NCBI GenBank assembly: GCA_003220535.1
Contig: QHSU01000058.1
Span: 1-64,000 of the forward strand
DNA: 64,000 nucleotides
Origin: Candidatus Rokuibacteriota bacterium
GTDB taxonomy: Bacteria; Methylomirabilota; Methylomirabilia; Rokubacteriales; CSP1-6
Direction of reading: 5' to 3'
Position numbers and translations under genes: made by a program. Under the pieces are notes generated by a model. That model worked only from the letters and a program-made list of their open reading frames with translations, made no database searches and was not told the DNA's origin. Below, piece after piece: positions 7,801 through 17,785 of this stretch (position 1 is its first letter; each line of letters begins with the position of its first letter).

Positions 7801-8801
7801 CAGGAAGGTGCGGGCGTGGACCCGCGATCCCCCTTGCGGGCGTCGTGGGCGTCGTAGGCGCGGACGATCGCGGACACGAGCTGGTGCCGGACCACGTCAC
7901 CGTCGTCGAAAAAGACGAAGCGGATCCCCGGGACGCCCTGGAGCACCGACTGTACCTCGATGAGCCCCGAGCCGCGCGAGGCCGGGAGGTCCACCTGGGT
8001 CACGTCGCCGGTGATGACCATCTTCGAGTTGAAGCCGAGGCGAGTGAGGAACATCTTCATCTGCTCTGCGGTGCTGTTCTGCGCCTCGTCGAGGATGATG
8101 AACGAGTCGTTCATCGTGCGGCCACGCATGTACGCCAGCGGCGCGATCTCGATCGCTCCCTTCTCCATGAGGTTCGTCACCTTCTCCGTCTCGAGCATGT
8201 CGTAGAGGGCGTCGTAGAGCGGCCGCAGGTACGGGTGGACCTTCTCGTACAGGTCGCCGGGAAGGAATCCCAAGCGCTCCCCCGCCTCGACGGCCGGCCG
8301 CGTCAGCACGATCCGCGCGACTTCGCGCTTCATGAGCGCGGACACGGCCATGGCGACGGCGAGGAACGACTTGCCGGTGCCGGCTGGGCCGATGCCGAAC
8401 ACCATGTCGTGACCACGGATCGCGTCGACGTACCGCTTCTGGTTGACCGACTTCGGCGCGACCCACTTCTTGCGCGACGGCACCGCGATCGCGTCGGCGA
8501 ACACCGTCTTGAGATCGGCCTGGTCGTCGTCCGAGAGCATCCGGAGCGCGGCCCGGACCTCGCCGGCCCGCAGCGAGGTCCCGCCCCGCACGAGCTCCGC
8601 GAGCTGGACCAGCGCGCGCTCGGCCTTCTTCACTTGACGCTCGTCACCCTTCAGCATGATGTCGTGGCCACGGGCGACGATGCGGATGTCGAGCTCCGTC
8701 TCCAACGTGCGGAGGTGATCGTCGTTGCGCCCGAGGAGCGGGAGCAGATCGAGGTCGGGGGCGAGCGAGATCCGGCGGGTGATCGCTGCGGTTTCGTTCA
8801 A
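7800..8801 (-). CDS. phoH: PhoH-like ATPase
   Basis: P-loop ATPase of the PhoH/PhoL family, usually found beside ybeY and linked to RNA metabolism. The 333-residue product has Walker A GPAGTGKS (138-145) and Walker B with DEAQ (238-241), preceded by an N-terminal domain (about 15-70) like that of PhoL proteins. The start is TTG at 8801: its bases overlap the aspS stop (TTGA), no ATG is available nearby, and a GGAG lies immediately upstream. A longer open frame continues upstream through aspS but is out-of-frame noise. Confidence 0.93.
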   Translation of the reverse strand: MNETAAITRRISLAPDLDLLPLLGRNDDHLRTLETELDIRIVARGHDIMLKGDERQVKKAERALVQLAELVRGGTSLRAGEVRAALRMLSDDDQADLKTVFADAIAVPSRKKWVAPKSVNQKRYVDAIRGHDMVFGIGPAGTGKSFLAVAMAVSALMKREVARIVLTRPAVEAGERLGFLPGDLYEKVHPYLRPLYDALYDMLETEKVTNLMEKGAIEIAPLAYMRGRTMNDSFIILDEAQNSTAEQMKMFLTRLGFNSKMVITGDVTQVDLPASRGSGLIEVQSVLQGVPGIRFVFFDDGDVVRHQLVSAIVRAYDAHDARKGDRGSTPAPS

Positions 8802-10597
8802 CTCCGAGGGTTCCTCCCCGAGTCTACACTCGGCAAATCGAGCTTGAGATGCAGTTCCTTCAGCCGCTCCGGCGGCACGGGCCCCGGGGCCCCCATCAGC
8901 AGATCCTGGGCCTGCTGGTTCATCGGAAACGCGATGACCTCGCGAATGTTCGTCTCGCCGGCGAGGAGCATCACGATGCGGTCGATACCGGGCGCCGAGC
9001 CGCCGTGGGGCGGCGCGCCGTACTTGAAGGCGTTGAGCATCCCCCCGAACCGGGCCTCGACCTCCTCCCGGCTGTACCCGGCGATCGCGAACGCCTTGTA
9101 CATGATATCCGGGCGGTGGTTGCGAATCGCGCCGCTCGAGAGCTCGACGCCGTTGCAGACGATGTCGTACTGATACGCCTTGATCGTCAGCGGGTCTGAC
9201 CCCTCCAGCGCCTCGAGCCCTCCCTGGGGCATCGAGAACGGATTGTGGCTGAACTCGATCTTCTTGGTGTCCTCGCTCAGCTCGAACATCGGAAAGTCCG
9301 TGATCCAGCAGAACCGGAACGCGTTGCGCTCGACGATCTCGAGGTCCTCCCCGAGTCGCGACCGGACGCGACCGGCGAGCTTCTCGGCCGCCGGCTTCCG
9401 GTCGCACACGAAGAAGAGCGCGTCGCCCTCGTGGGCACCGGTCGCCGCGACCAGCCGGGCGAGCCGGTCCGCGTCGACGAACTTCGCGATCGGCCCCTTC
9501 GCCCCGCCGTCGGCCAGGACGACGTACGCGAGTCCCGGCGCGCCCTGCTCGCGCGCCCATTGCCCGAGCTTGTCGAAGAAGCTCCGCGGCTGCGCCCCGG
9601 CCCCGGGCGCCGGCACCGCTCGCACGACCGCGCCGTCCGCGATCGCTCTCGCGAACGCCGAGAATCCCGAGTCCTGGAAAACGTCGGTGACGTCGGCGAT
9701 CCGGATCGGGTTGCGGAGGTCGGGCTTGTCGGTCCCGTACTTCGCCATCGCCTCGTCGAACGGGATGCGCGGAAACGGCGCCGGCGTCACCGCGGCCCCG
9801 CCGGCGAACTCCTCGAACACGCCGTGCAGCACTGGCTCGATCGCGGCGAAGACATCCTCCTGGGTGACGAAGGACATCTCGAAGTCGAGCTGGTAGAACT
9901 CACCCGGGGATCGGTCGGCGCGGCCGTCCTCGTCACGGAAGCAGGGCGCGATCTGGAAATAGCGGTCGAACCCGGCGGTCATCAGTAGCTGCTTGAACTG
10001 CTGAGGGGCCTGCGGCAGCGCGTAGAACTTTCCGGGGTGCACCCGGCTCGGCACGAGATAGTCCCGGGCGCCCTCCGGCGAGCTCGACGTCAGGATCGGC
10101 GTCTGGAATTCCGTGAAGCCCGCCTCGATCATCCGCCGGCGGATCGATGCGATGACGCGGCTCCGGAGCACGATGTTCCGGTGCGGCTTCTCGCGCCGGA
10201 GGTCGAGGAAACGGTACCGCAACCGCGTCTCCTCGGGGAACTCGGCATCGCTGTTGACCTGCAGCGGCAGCGACTCCGCCGCGGACTGCAGGGTCAGCTC
10301 GTCGACCACCAGCTCGATCTCGCCCGTCGGCAGCCGCGGGTTGACCGCCGCCGGCGCTCGCGGGACGACCTTCCCGGCGACCGTGATCACGCTCTCGAGC
10401 CGCAGCGCCTCAGCGGCCTTGAACAGCGGGCTCGAGCTGTCGAGCACGCACTGGGTGATCCCGTAGTGGTCCCGGAGGTCGATGAACAACAGGTTTCCGT
10501 GATCGCGCCTGCGGTGAATCCAGCCCGAGAGCCGGACGGTGAGCCCGGCGTGCTCGCGGCGCAGCTCGCCACACGTATGGGTGCGCAGGCTATGCAT
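8798..10597 (-). CDS. aspS: Aspartyl-tRNA synthetase
   Basis: Class IIb synthetase charging tRNA-Asp. The 599-residue product has an N-terminal OB-fold anticodon-binding domain ([21 protein letters not shown]), motif 2 ([10 protein letters not shown] and [11 protein letters not shown]) and motif 3 ([12 protein letters not shown]), with the bacterial GAD insertion in between. I prefer ATG 10597 over an upstream GTG at 10612 because GGTGGGGG sits 8 bases before the ATG. It overlaps the hisS end by 8 bases; hisS-aspS is a conserved pair. Whether it discriminates Asp from Asn tRNAs cannot be told here. Confidence 0.95.
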   Translation of the reverse strand: MHSLRTHTCGELRREHAGLTVRLSGWIHRRRDHGNLLFIDLRDHYGITQCVLDSSSPLFKAAEALRLESVITVAGKVVPRAPAAVNPRLPTGEIELVVDELTLQSAAESLPLQVNSDAEFPEETRLRYRFLDLRREKPHRNIVLRSRVIASIRRRMIEAGFTEFQTPILTSSSPEGARDYLVPSRVHPGKFYALPQAPQQFKQLLMTAGFDRYFQIAPCFRDEDGRADRSPGEFYQLDFEMSFVTQEDVFAAIEPVLHGVFEEFAGGAAVTPAPFPRIPFDEAMAKYGTDKPDLRNPIRIADVTDVFQDSGFSAFARAIADGAVVRAVPAPGAGAQPRSFFDKLGQWAREQGAPGLAYVVLADGGAKGPIAKFVDADRLARLVAATGAHEGDALFFVCDRKPAAEKLAGRVRSRLGEDLEIVERNAFRFCWITDFPMFELSEDTKKIEFSHNPFSMPQGGLEALEGSDPLTIKAYQYDIVCNGVELSSGAIRNHRPDIMYKAFAIAGYSREEVEARFGGMLNAFKYGAPPHGGSAPGIDRIVMLLAGETNIREVIAFPMNQQAQDLLMGAPGPVPPERLKELHLKLDLPSVDSGRNPRS

Positions 10598-11894
10598 CGG
10601 CGCCGCCCCCACCCGAGGTGCGCCGAGCGAGCGGCTTGACCTCGGACGCCTGCGGGCCCGCCCGAAACACGGCGTACGAGCCGAACCCCTCGCCCGCCAG
10701 ATCGTCGAGCTGCTTCGCGAGGCTCTTCCGCTTGAGCGTCAACGACACGACGCCGTCTCGACTGCGCAGCCGACCAGCGGCCGCGACCACGTCGGTCAGC
10801 GGATCGTCGCGGTCGAAGAGGAACACGATTCTCTCACGCTCGGATCCGGCGCTCCCGTTCCGCTCTTCCAGAATCGAGACGACCCGCTCGAACCCGATCG
10901 AGAAGCCGCACGCCGGGACGTCGTGGCCGAGCAGGCGGCCGACCATCCGGTCGTACCGGCCGCCGCCGGCGATCGCCGACGTGGACCCGCCGTAGATGGC
11001 CTCGAAGATAGGGCCGGTGTAGTAGCCCATCCCGCGGACCAGGCTCGGGTCGAAGACCAGGGTCGAGCGATCCCCGGCCTCCCGTGCGACCGCCCGCGCG
11101 ATCGTACGGAGGCCCTCGACGGCCTCTTCGGTCGCGGGGACGGTCCGCGCCAGCCGCTCCAGCGTGGCGTCGGGCGACCCATCGTCCAGCGGCAGGAAAA
11201 GGACGAAGAGCTTCGAGATGGCGCCCTCGTCGTAGCCGGCCTCGCGCAGCTCGCGCTCGACCCCCTCCCGTCCGATCTTGTCCAGCTTGTCGAGCGTGAT
11301 GAAGAACTCGCCGTGGCGAGCCGGCTCGACGCCGCAGTGGGTGGCCATCGCCGCCAGGACCCGTCGATCGTTCACGCGGATCCGCGACCGCTCGAGGCCG
11401 AGCTCGGCCAGGGCCTCGGAGGTCGCGAGGATGAGCTCGATCTCCGCGATCTCGGAGGCCACGCCGAGGATATCGATGTCGCACTGGGTGAACTGCCGAA
11501 AGCGGCCCTTCTGGGGTCGCTCGGCCCGCCACACCGGACCGATCTGGATCGCCTTGAACGGGTCGGGCAGCGTGGCTCGATTGTGCGCGTAGTACCGCGC
11601 GAGCGGCACCGTGAGATCGAAGCGCAGCCCGAGATCGGCGAGGTCGTCTTCACGCTGCGTCGTCGCGGTGTCGAGCTTCGCGCCACGCTTCAGGATCTTG
11701 TATATCAGTTTCTCGTTCTCGCCCCCGCCACTGCCCACCAGGAGCCGAAGGTTCTCGAGCGCCGGCGTCTCGACCCGTCGAAAGCCGTACCGTTTGTACG
11801 TGGCCAGGATCGCGGCCGACGCGCGGTCCCGAAGCTCCACCTCGGGGGGTAGCAGGTCCTTCATCCCGCGAGGCGGCGCGGTGTCGATCTTCAC
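10590..11894 (-). CDS. hisS: Histidyl-tRNA synthetase
   Basis: Class II synthetase charging tRNA-His. The 434-residue product shows [11 protein letters not shown] near the N-terminus, motif 2 with [20 protein letters not shown], the histidine-specific segments [11 protein letters not shown] and [11 protein letters not shown], and a C-terminal anticodon domain. I selected GTG 11894, which gives the typical short lead before GMKDLLP. An earlier TTG at 11954 would add 20 unrelated residues. No clear ribosome binding site precedes either start. The gene opens the hisS-aspS-phoH-ybeY-era-recO-glyS run. Confidence 0.94.
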   Translation of the reverse strand: MKIDTAPPRGMKDLLPPEVELRDRASAAILATYKRYGFRRVETPALENLRLLVGSGGGENEKLIYKILKRGAKLDTATTQREDDLADLGLRFDLTVPLARYYAHNRATLPDPFKAIQIGPVWRAERPQKGRFRQFTQCDIDILGVASEIAEIELILATSEALAELGLERSRIRVNDRRVLAAMATHCGVEPARHGEFFITLDKLDKIGREGVERELREAGYDEGAISKLFVLFLPLDDGSPDATLERLARTVPATEEAVEGLRTIARAVAREAGDRSTLVFDPSLVRGMGYYTGPIFEAIYGGSTSAIAGGGRYDRMVGRLLGHDVPACGFSIGFERVVSILEERNGSAGSERERIVFLFDRDDPLTDVVAAAGRLRSRDGVVSLTLKRKSLAKQLDDLAGEGFGSYAVFRAGPQASEVKPLARRTSGGGGADA

Positions 11895-12010
11895 GACCAC
11901 GTCTGGCGTCGGCCGAATGCGGTCAGGGCCTTCGGAACCGCGGTCTGATAGCAACGGATCATCCGGGGAAGTTCGACAGAATCAGGACGACGGGCGGACG
12001 CGTGCCGGAG

Positions 12011-13858
12011 TCACTCCGCGGTCGTCATGATGATCTGGGTCTCGCCTTCGGTGCCCCGAAAGTTCGTGAAGCGGACGACGGCGGCGACAAGCGCTGGAGT
12101 CCCGTCTCCCGGGATAGCCCCGAGCGCCATCACGGTGCCCTCGAAGCCCGAGTTGACCGTCTGGAAGCGGTAGCCGGCAGGCCCCTTGAAGACCACCGCC
12201 AGCCGACCCGGGAACTGATTCTGGGGCACGACGATCTCCTCGATCCCGTCACCATCGAGATCCACCGAGAGCGGCATCGGCTCAGGGGTGTAGAGGTAGG
12301 TCCGGCCGCCCCTCTCGATCTGCGTTTCCACGCCGAGCTTGGCCATGCCGCCGCCGACCTGCGTCGAGGACCGGAACGCGTCTTCGGTGTCGATCGCGAT
12401 CCGCAGGCGGCTGTACTCGTCGATGTAGGCCAGGGCCCGCGTGCCCTTACCCGCGATGTTGGAATAGGTCGCGCCGGTTGCGCGGAAGGTGCTGGGGACC
12501 CGCGCCCGCCCGTCCGTCACCAGACGGCCGTTCCGGAGGCTCATGCGCACGGCGTCGCCCTGCTTGAAGAAGCCCTTCTGGGCGAACGGCTGCGCCCACA
12601 GCACTTTCTTGACGCCGTCGCCGCCCGGGTCGACGGCCAGCAGGATATCCGACACGTCCTCGATGGCCACGACCGGCTTCTGGTCCTTGGTCGTCAGGAT
12701 CAGGGAATTGACCAGGATCGCCTGAATCGGGCTGTAGCGGTTCACCACGACGTGGATGGCGCCGTCGTCGGTCAGCTCCGCGAGCTGGACGCTGAAGACG
12801 CGCCCACGGGTGTCGCCGCGATACGTCCATTCGGGCTCGAGGACGCGCTCCGGTGTGATCCGGTAGAGATAGACACGCTCGCCGTCCGTGATGACCATCC
12901 GCACGGTTTTGTCCTTGGACCCCACGGCCACGTCCATGGAGGCGACGATGAACGGAAACTTCGCGGCTTCTTTCAGGGTGATGGAGGCCTCGCCGCTCGA
13001 GTACGTGCCGGCGTCGAGATCCCCGAAGAGGAGCCGGGCGAGGAACGACCGCTGTGGGTTCGGGGTCTGGCTCTCGCGCTGCCTGGCCGCCGCCGAAAAG
13101 TCGCCCTTGGCCGCCGGCTTGATCGACGGCGGCACGAAGAGCGCCGTGGTCAAGCGGGAGCTCGGGCCGGGGAAGCTGAACAACCGGACGTCCATGTACG
13201 GCTTGCCCTGGACGCGCGAGAACGCGACGAATAGCAGATGCTCGACCTTGAAGCGCTCGGCGATCGAATCGAGCCCCTTGCCGGCGAGCACGTCGTCACG
13301 CTTGGCGCCCTGCTGGTTGAGCCAGACGCTGATCGCGTCGCCCGCGCCGATCTGGAAGCGGCCGGTGCGATTCAGAGCCTCGACCAGTTCGTGGACGGCG
13401 GCGTCCGCCAGCCCTTCCCTCACGCCACCCTCGACGATCGGCACCAGACTCAGCTTGATCTTTCCCGCCGAGACCCGGGCCCGATCACCCGCCTGCACGT
13501 CGCTGCCCTGGCTCGCCGTGCCGATCGAGTAGGCCTCGAAAACTTGTTGGATGGTGACCCGGCCGACCGACTGCTCGGTCCGGCCCAGGACCTCGCCGGT
13601 CTTTGGATGACGGAGCTCTCGACCCTGGCGATAGAGAGCCAGCCCGACCCCCGCGAGGACGCCGTCGCGACTGCCGAGCGAGAGCGTGACGGTGGCGCCC
13701 TGGACTTCGATCACCTCGCCGTCGACCTTCGGAAAGAGCGCCACGACTTGATCGACGAGCACGCCCAGGCTGGGCGCCGCGGTCTGCGCTCCCGACGTCC
13801 CGGAGCCCGCGAGCGCGACGAGCAGGGCGAGGGCGACGACGCGAGCCACAGGGCTCAT
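12011..13858 (-). CDS. Exported protein with FlgT-C-like barrel module and VCBS-like repeats
   Basis: Function unknown. The 615-residue product has a signal peptide (about 1-24, ending near SGAQTA). A barrel-like module follows at about 45-125 (VTLSLGSRDGV, YRQGRELRHP, TGEVLGR, SVGRVTI), resembling the C-terminal domain of flagellar protein FlgT. Next comes an alpha/beta segment (about 125-235: IKLSLVPIV, ALNRTGRFQI) recalling LpoB/TolB-N-type domains. The C-terminal half has Asp-rich loops such as DPGGDGVKK (~419) and DLDGDGIEE (~533), typical of FG-GAP/VCBS propellers. Two related proteins are encoded at 20634-21338 and 21379-22188. No flagellar genes are nearby. It has its own promoter and lies downstream of the porin pair. 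Domain assignments are by eye. Confidence 0.75.
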   Translation of the reverse strand: MSPVARVVALALLVALAGSGTSGAQTAAPSLGVLVDQVVALFPKVDGEVIEVQGATVTLSLGSRDGVLAGVGLALYRQGRELRHPKTGEVLGRTEQSVGRVTIQQVFEAYSIGTASQGSDVQAGDRARVSAGKIKLSLVPIVEGGVREGLADAAVHELVEALNRTGRFQIGAGDAISVWLNQQGAKRDDVLAGKGLDSIAERFKVEHLLFVAFSRVQGKPYMDVRLFSFPGPSSRLTTALFVPPSIKPAAKGDFSAAARQRESQTPNPQRSFLARLLFGDLDAGTYSSGEASITLKEAAKFPFIVASMDVAVGSKDKTVRMVITDGERVYLYRITPERVLEPEWTYRGDTRGRVFSVQLAELTDDGAIHVVVNRYSPIQAILVNSLILTTKDQKPVVAIEDVSDILLAVDPGGDGVKKVLWAQPFAQKGFFKQGDAVRMSLRNGRLVTDGRARVPSTFRATGATYSNIAGKGTRALAYIDEYSRLRIAIDTEDAFRSSTQVGGGMAKLGVETQIERGGRTYLYTPEPMPLSVDLDGDGIEEIVVPQNQFPGRLAVVFKGPAGYRFQTVNSGFEGTVMALGAIPGDGTPALVAAVVRFTNFRGTEGETQIIMTTAE

Positions 13859-13878
13859 GCGGGTACTGACGCCAGCAT
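13855..13878 (-). CDS. Possible 7-codon upstream reading frame (MLASVPA)
   Basis: An ATG at 13878 opens the frame MLASVPA, whose TGA overlaps the ATG of the 615-residue gene (ATGA). The predicted transcription start is about 13879, so this ATG would be the first codon of a leaderless mRNA. The main gene has no Shine-Dalgarno sequence, so it may depend on termination-reinitiation from this mini-frame. Translation of such a short frame is speculative. Confidence 0.3.
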   Translation of the reverse strand: MLASVPA

Positions 13879-13885
13879 CAGCCCG

Positions 13886-13914
13886 AGGCTAGCCCAGGGG
13901 GTAGGGAGAGTCAA
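13886..13914 (-). promoter_or_regulatory. Sigma-70-like promoter for the 615-residue exported protein
   Basis: Minus-strand TTGACT (13909-13914) and TAGCCT (13886-13891) are separated by 17 bases. The same TAGCCT -10 form occurs before the fmdB gene at 18484-18489. The predicted start is near 13879, about 20 bases before the gene. It lies just downstream of the porin operon terminator, so the gene appears to be an independent unit. Confidence 0.6.
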
Positions 13915-13931
13915 GGAATGGGCAGATTGAA

Positions 13932-13966
13932 ACGGGGCATGGGCGATCCAACCACCCATGCCCCGT
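13932..13966 (-). terminator. Intrinsic-type terminator after the porin genes
   Basis: ACGGGGCATGGG (13932-13943) and CCCATGCCCCGT (13955-13966) form a perfect 12-bp stem with an 11-base loop. On the minus strand the stem is followed by a weak T-rich stretch (GTTTCAATCT). It lies 28 bases beyond the stop of the first porin gene, in the expected place. The short T-run makes efficiency uncertain, but the stem is the strongest in the window. Confidence 0.75.
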
Positions 13967-13993
13967 CGTGACCATGCTGACCGACGGTTTGGC

Positions 13994-15757
13994 CTAGAAG
14001 GCCAGCCTCACACGTGCGGCCAAGGTGTAGGCGTCGTTCGCGTCACGCTGCACGAGCGAGCCGTTCAAGAACTCGCCGGTGTTGAGCGCACTCCCCGCTG
14101 AGAGATAAGCGCCCTGAAGGTCCAAGGCGGTGTTCGGGGCGAACCGCCACGTGGTCCCGACGTTGAGCTCGGTACCGATGTAGCGGGAATCACCCTTCAA
14201 GAAGCCCGTCTGCGCGGGCGCACCGGCAGGGGTCGTGCGGTTCGTGTACGTCTGTTGGGCAGCGAGGACCACGGTCGAGTTCGTGTCGACCTTCTCCGCC
14301 GAAAATGTCGGAGTTACGACGAAGTAGACAGCGAGCGCGGGCGTGACGTTGTACGTCACACGAGCGGCCGCCCGGGCGGTGCCGTACCTGTCGTACCCGA
14401 TATTGGTGGCCATGCTGTTGCTCGGCCCACCGCCGCCGTTGAAGTAATCGATGCCACCGGCGAGGATCGCGCCCCAGCCGGTGTACCAGCCAGAGTCCAA
14501 GTCAAGCGGCTCGAAGTAGCGCTTGCTGAGGGACAGGTTGTCATGGGCCTTGTTGCCAGGGCTGTACGTACCGCGGAGCTCGACGAGCAACGGACCCACC
14601 TGAAAGCTTCCGATGATGTCGACGAGCCAAGCCATCGCGTCGCCATCGGCCCGGCCGATACCGGACCCGTTCGTCGAGAGCGCCTGGGTCGTGTAGGAGC
14701 CCCACTGGTAGTACACCGTGGGATCGAGACCGAAGGGGCCCAAGCGCCACCGCGCATCGAGACCGACCGTGTAGCGATTCTCATGGTACGTCGGGTCACC
14801 CGCGTTCGCGCAGGCGCCAGGGGTGGAGACGAGGGCGCCGGCGGCGTTCGTGGTCGCAGGCGCGAAGCCGGTCACTGTGGGGGCCAGGGTGTTCGTATTG
14901 CAGTAGGCCCCGGCGCCGTTCATGGCGCCGCCGACGGTCATGAAGTTAGTCGTGTTGTTCCGGGAGGCCCGGTTCGTTACTCCATCGGCGTGGAAATACG
15001 AAAACAGGGGCTTGAGGTCGAGCCCCTTGAACGGCGTGATCTCCGGGCTCACGATGAGGGCCCAGTCTTCGCCGCGCGTAAACCTTTGGTTTGGGATCCC
15101 GCGGTTACTACCCGCGAGCTGGTCCTCGGAGATGACCCACGCCAGGTGGTTCTTGATATCCGGGGTAACCGTGGTGTAAAGGTCCACGCCCCCGAAGTCA
15201 CCGCTGGCGTACGCGGACTGCTTGTAGTTGGCGATGGTGCCGAAGGGCTGCCCGCCGGCACGGGCCACCGTCAGGACCGGAATGAACGGCAGGATGCTGT
15301 CCTTGCCGGTCAGGTCGAACTCCGTGTACATCCACTTGATCTCGAACATGCCGCCCACGTCGGTGTTGATGTCGAAGTTGCCGTTGGTGCCGAACTTGCC
15401 GCCCGCGGGCCCGCCTCCGATCGAGCCGTTGCCTCCGGCGTTGCCGCTGTTGTTGCCCGGGAACCCGCTGTCGTTGGCCCCGGTCTGGCCGTACTGGATG
15501 TCGATCTCGATGCCGAGCACGGCCTTGGTCCGCCCGACTGCGAACTCGATGTCCGGGCGGAAGCGAGTCCGGGCAACCCATTCGCGATCACCGTCGCGGG
15601 AGTAGTTGCCGTCATAGAAGTTCCGGCCTCCCGACGTGACCTGGTCGAACAGCCCGGTGATCGTCACCTTCGGCGCCGGCGCCTGCGCGAGCACAGGCGG
15701 AGCCAGCATCGCGACGATGACGAAGGCGAATACTGCGGCGAAAAGGACTCTCCTCAT
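13994..15757 (-). CDS. Porin-like outer-membrane beta-barrel protein, copy 1
   Basis: The 587-residue product has a signal peptide (about 1-25, MRRVLFAAVF... ending VLAQA) and alternating strand-like segments throughout. It ends in RVRLAF, the terminal-phenylalanine signal read by the BAM machinery, so an outer-membrane barrel, probably a porin, is likely. The mature start KVTITGLFDQVTSGGRNFYD is shared with the neighbour at 15868-17628. A Gly/Asn-rich stretch near 95-120 and a loop with two cysteines (GAYCNT and GACANAG, about 35 apart) look like extracellular insertions. GAGGAGG lies 5 bases before the ATG. The likely promoter is upstream of copy 2; a terminator follows. Substrate unknown. 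Confidence 0.8.
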   Translation of the reverse strand: MRRVLFAAVFAFVIVAMLAPPVLAQAPAPKVTITGLFDQVTSGGRNFYDGNYSRDGDREWVARTRFRPDIEFAVGRTKAVLGIEIDIQYGQTGANDSGFPGNNSGNAGGNGSIGGGPAGGKFGTNGNFDINTDVGGMFEIKWMYTEFDLTGKDSILPFIPVLTVARAGGQPFGTIANYKQSAYASGDFGGVDLYTTVTPDIKNHLAWVISEDQLAGSNRGIPNQRFTRGEDWALIVSPEITPFKGLDLKPLFSYFHADGVTNRASRNNTTNFMTVGGAMNGAGAYCNTNTLAPTVTGFAPATTNAAGALVSTPGACANAGDPTYHENRYTVGLDARWRLGPFGLDPTVYYQWGSYTTQALSTNGSGIGRADGDAMAWLVDIIGSFQVGPLLVELRGTYSPGNKAHDNLSLSKRYFEPLDLDSGWYTGWGAILAGGIDYFNGGGGPSNSMATNIGYDRYGTARAAARVTYNVTPALAVYFVVTPTFSAEKVDTNSTVVLAAQQTYTNRTTPAGAPAQTGFLKGDSRYIGTELNVGTTWRFAPNTALDLQGAYLSAGSALNTGEFLNGSLVQRDANDAYTLAARVRLAF

Positions 15758-15867
15758 TACCGCCTCCTCAAAAGCGTGGTGAGCAGCGACTGAACCGCTA
15801 CCAAGACTTCAACACCGACATCACCAACAACTCCACAGAAGCTCGACGCGAATTCGTCATGGCGGAC

Positions 15868-17628
15868 CTAGAAGGCCAATCGCACCCGTGCGGCCAACTG
15901 GTAGCCGTCATTCGCCTCGCGCCGCACGGTTACGCCGTTCAGAAGCTCGGCGGTGTTCAGCGCATCACCGGCAAACAACCACGCGCCCACGAGATCGAAT
16001 GCCGTGTTCGGGGCGAACCGCCACGTGAGCCCGAGGTTGGCCTCGGTTCCGATGTAGTTGGAATCGCCCTTCACCCAACTCTGGTTGCTCCCGACAACCG
16101 TCGTGCGCGTGAGGCTCCCATTACCATTGTTCGCCGTCGCGCTCGCGGCTACGACGCCGGTGTCCGTGTCGACCTTCGTGGCCGTCCACGTCGGGCTCAC
16201 TATTCCATACACGCTGAACGCGGGGGTGAAGCTGTACGTCGCCCTGAGGCCGAGCGAGGCGCGGCCATAACGGTCGTAGCCGATCCATCTCGAAAAGGGG
16301 AGGAACCCGCCGTTGAAGTAGTCGACACCGGTGCTCAGAATCTGCGCCCAACCCGTATAGTAGCTTCCGTCCGCGTCGAGGGGCTGGTAGTAGCGGATGC
16401 TCTTCGCCAGGTTGTCCCGAGCCTCGTTGCCCGTCGTGTAGATCCCCCGAGCTTCGAGGAGAAGCGGACCCAGCTGGAAGCTGCCGACTGCGTCAAAGAA
16501 CCAGGCGCTCATATCTGCGTCGACCCGGCCGATCGTACCGTTTGTCTTCTGCGCCTGGCTCGTGTGCGTGCCCCACTGGTAGTAGACAGTGGGGTCAAAG
16601 CCGAAGGGGCCCGAGCGCCAGCGAGCGTCGAGCCCGACGGTGTGGCGATCGTCGTGGTACGTCGGGTCACCCGCGTTCGCGCAGGCGCCAGGGGTGGAAA
16701 CGAGGGCGCCAGCAGCGTTCGTGGTGGCCGGCGTGAAGCCGGTGACTGAGGGGGTCAGCGCGCTAGTGTTGCAATAGGCCCCAGGACCATTCGTGGTCTG
16801 GCCGACGGTGCGGATATTTTGCAGGTTGCGGCGGGCGCTGGAGCTCGTCACGCCGTCGGCGTGGAAGTACGAGTAGAGCGGCTTGATGTCGAGACCCTTG
16901 AACGGCGTGACCTCGGGGCTGAAGATCACGGCCCAGTCCTCGCCGCGAGTAAACCGTTGGTTCGGGATCCCGCGGTTACTGCCCGCGAGCTGGTCCTCGA
17001 CGATGATGTACGCCAGATTGGTCTTGACGCTCGGGTCGAACGTCGTTACCGCCGACACACCCGCAAAGTCGCCGTTCGAGTACGCCGCGATCTTGTAGTT
17101 GGAGAGGCTGGCGAACGGCTGGGCGCCGGCCCGAGCCACCGTCTGGACCGGGATGAACGGCAAGAGGCTGTCCTTCCCGGTCAGGTCGAACTCCGTATAC
17201 ATCCACTTGATCTCGATCATGCCGCCCACGTCGGTGTTCAGATCGAACGCGCCGTTGGTGTTGGCCTTGGTACCGCCGGGCCCTCCACCGACTGCGGCGT
17301 TGCCCCCGCCTGAGCCGCTGTTATTCCCGGGGAACCCGCCATCACTGGCGCCGGCCTGGCCGTACATGATGTCGATCTCGAGACCGAGCACGGCCTTGGT
17401 CCGCCCGACCGCGAACTGGATGTCCGGGCGGAACCGCGTCCGGGCGTACCACTCTCGATCGCCGTCCCGGGAAAAATTGCCGTCGTAGAAGTTCCTGCCT
17501 CCTGCCGTGACCTGGTCGAAGAGTCCGGTGATCGTGACCTTCGGTGCCGGCGCCTGAGCGAGCGCAGGGGTGACCAGACTCGGCAGGATCATGAGAGCGA
17601 GGAGCGCGGGAGCGAGGAGTCTACTCAT
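15868..17628 (-). CDS. Porin-like outer-membrane beta-barrel protein, copy 2
   Basis: This 586-residue paralogue of the next gene has a signal peptide (MSRLLAPALLALMILPSLV... ending ALAQA), the same mature N-terminus (KVTITGLFDQVTAGGRNFYD), the same two-cysteine loop (GAYCNT, GACANAG) and the same C-terminal RVRLAF. Similarity is high at DNA level, with long identical runs around the cysteine loop (compare 14787-14830 with 16658-16700). This indicates a recent tandem duplication or gene conversion. I chose ATG 17628 because GGGGAGG lies 5 bases upstream and the signal peptide starts there; the longer frame to 17727 adds unrelated residues. It is first in the two-gene unit. Confidence 0.8.
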   Translation of the reverse strand: MSRLLAPALLALMILPSLVTPALAQAPAPKVTITGLFDQVTAGGRNFYDGNFSRDGDREWYARTRFRPDIQFAVGRTKAVLGLEIDIMYGQAGASDGGFPGNNSGSGGGNAAVGGGPGGTKANTNGAFDLNTDVGGMIEIKWMYTEFDLTGKDSLLPFIPVQTVARAGAQPFASLSNYKIAAYSNGDFAGVSAVTTFDPSVKTNLAYIIVEDQLAGSNRGIPNQRFTRGEDWAVIFSPEVTPFKGLDIKPLYSYFHADGVTSSSARRNLQNIRTVGQTTNGPGAYCNTSALTPSVTGFTPATTNAAGALVSTPGACANAGDPTYHDDRHTVGLDARWRSGPFGFDPTVYYQWGTHTSQAQKTNGTIGRVDADMSAWFFDAVGSFQLGPLLLEARGIYTTGNEARDNLAKSIRYYQPLDADGSYYTGWAQILSTGVDYFNGGFLPFSRWIGYDRYGRASLGLRATYSFTPAFSVYGIVSPTWTATKVDTDTGVVAASATANNGNGSLTRTTVVGSNQSWVKGDSNYIGTEANLGLTWRFAPNTAFDLVGAWLFAGDALNTAELLNGVTVRREANDGYQLAARVRLAF

Positions 17629-17727
17629 CGGAGCCTCCCCTAAGACGTGGGCCGCACTGCCCTGATCTTTCGAACGGGTTCTCACGTTGGGATCGGTGCA
17701 CGAGGTAAACACCTGCACACCGCGCAA

Positions 17728-17757
17728 CTTTTACCGTACAGCGCGCCTCAACGTCAA
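17728..17757 (-). promoter_or_regulatory. Candidate promoter of the porin pair
   Basis: Minus-strand TTGACG (17752-17757) and TAAAAG (17728-17733) are 18 bases apart, and an AT-rich stretch (17761-17770) sits immediately upstream like an UP element. The predicted transcript would have a leader of about 90 bases before the porin copy 2 ATG. The -10 is only a 4/6 match, so confidence is limited. Confidence 0.4.
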
Positions 17758-17774
17758 GAAAATAATATTCTTGA
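17754..17774 (-). terminator. AT-rich inverted repeat after the TPR lipoprotein gene
   Basis: TCAAGAA (17754-17760) and TTCTTGA (17768-17774) form a 7-bp stem around AATAATA, 12 bases after the TPR gene stop. It overlaps the candidate porin -35 box, so it could be a weak terminator, an operator, or part of the promoter. The AT-richness stands out from the surrounding GC-rich DNA. Confidence 0.35.
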
Positions 17775-17785
17775 AAAACAGCCAC

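Noticed and set aside
7800..9560. phoH extended upstream to 586 residues
   Set aside because: The extra N-terminal half is aspS read in another frame; the TTG at 8801 overlapping the aspS stop gives a normal PhoH length.
15758..15867. Separate promoter for porin copy 1
   Set aside because: TTGTTG and TTGAAG-like boxes occur on the minus strand, but no -10 lies at suitable spacing; co-transcription from copy 2 is simpler.
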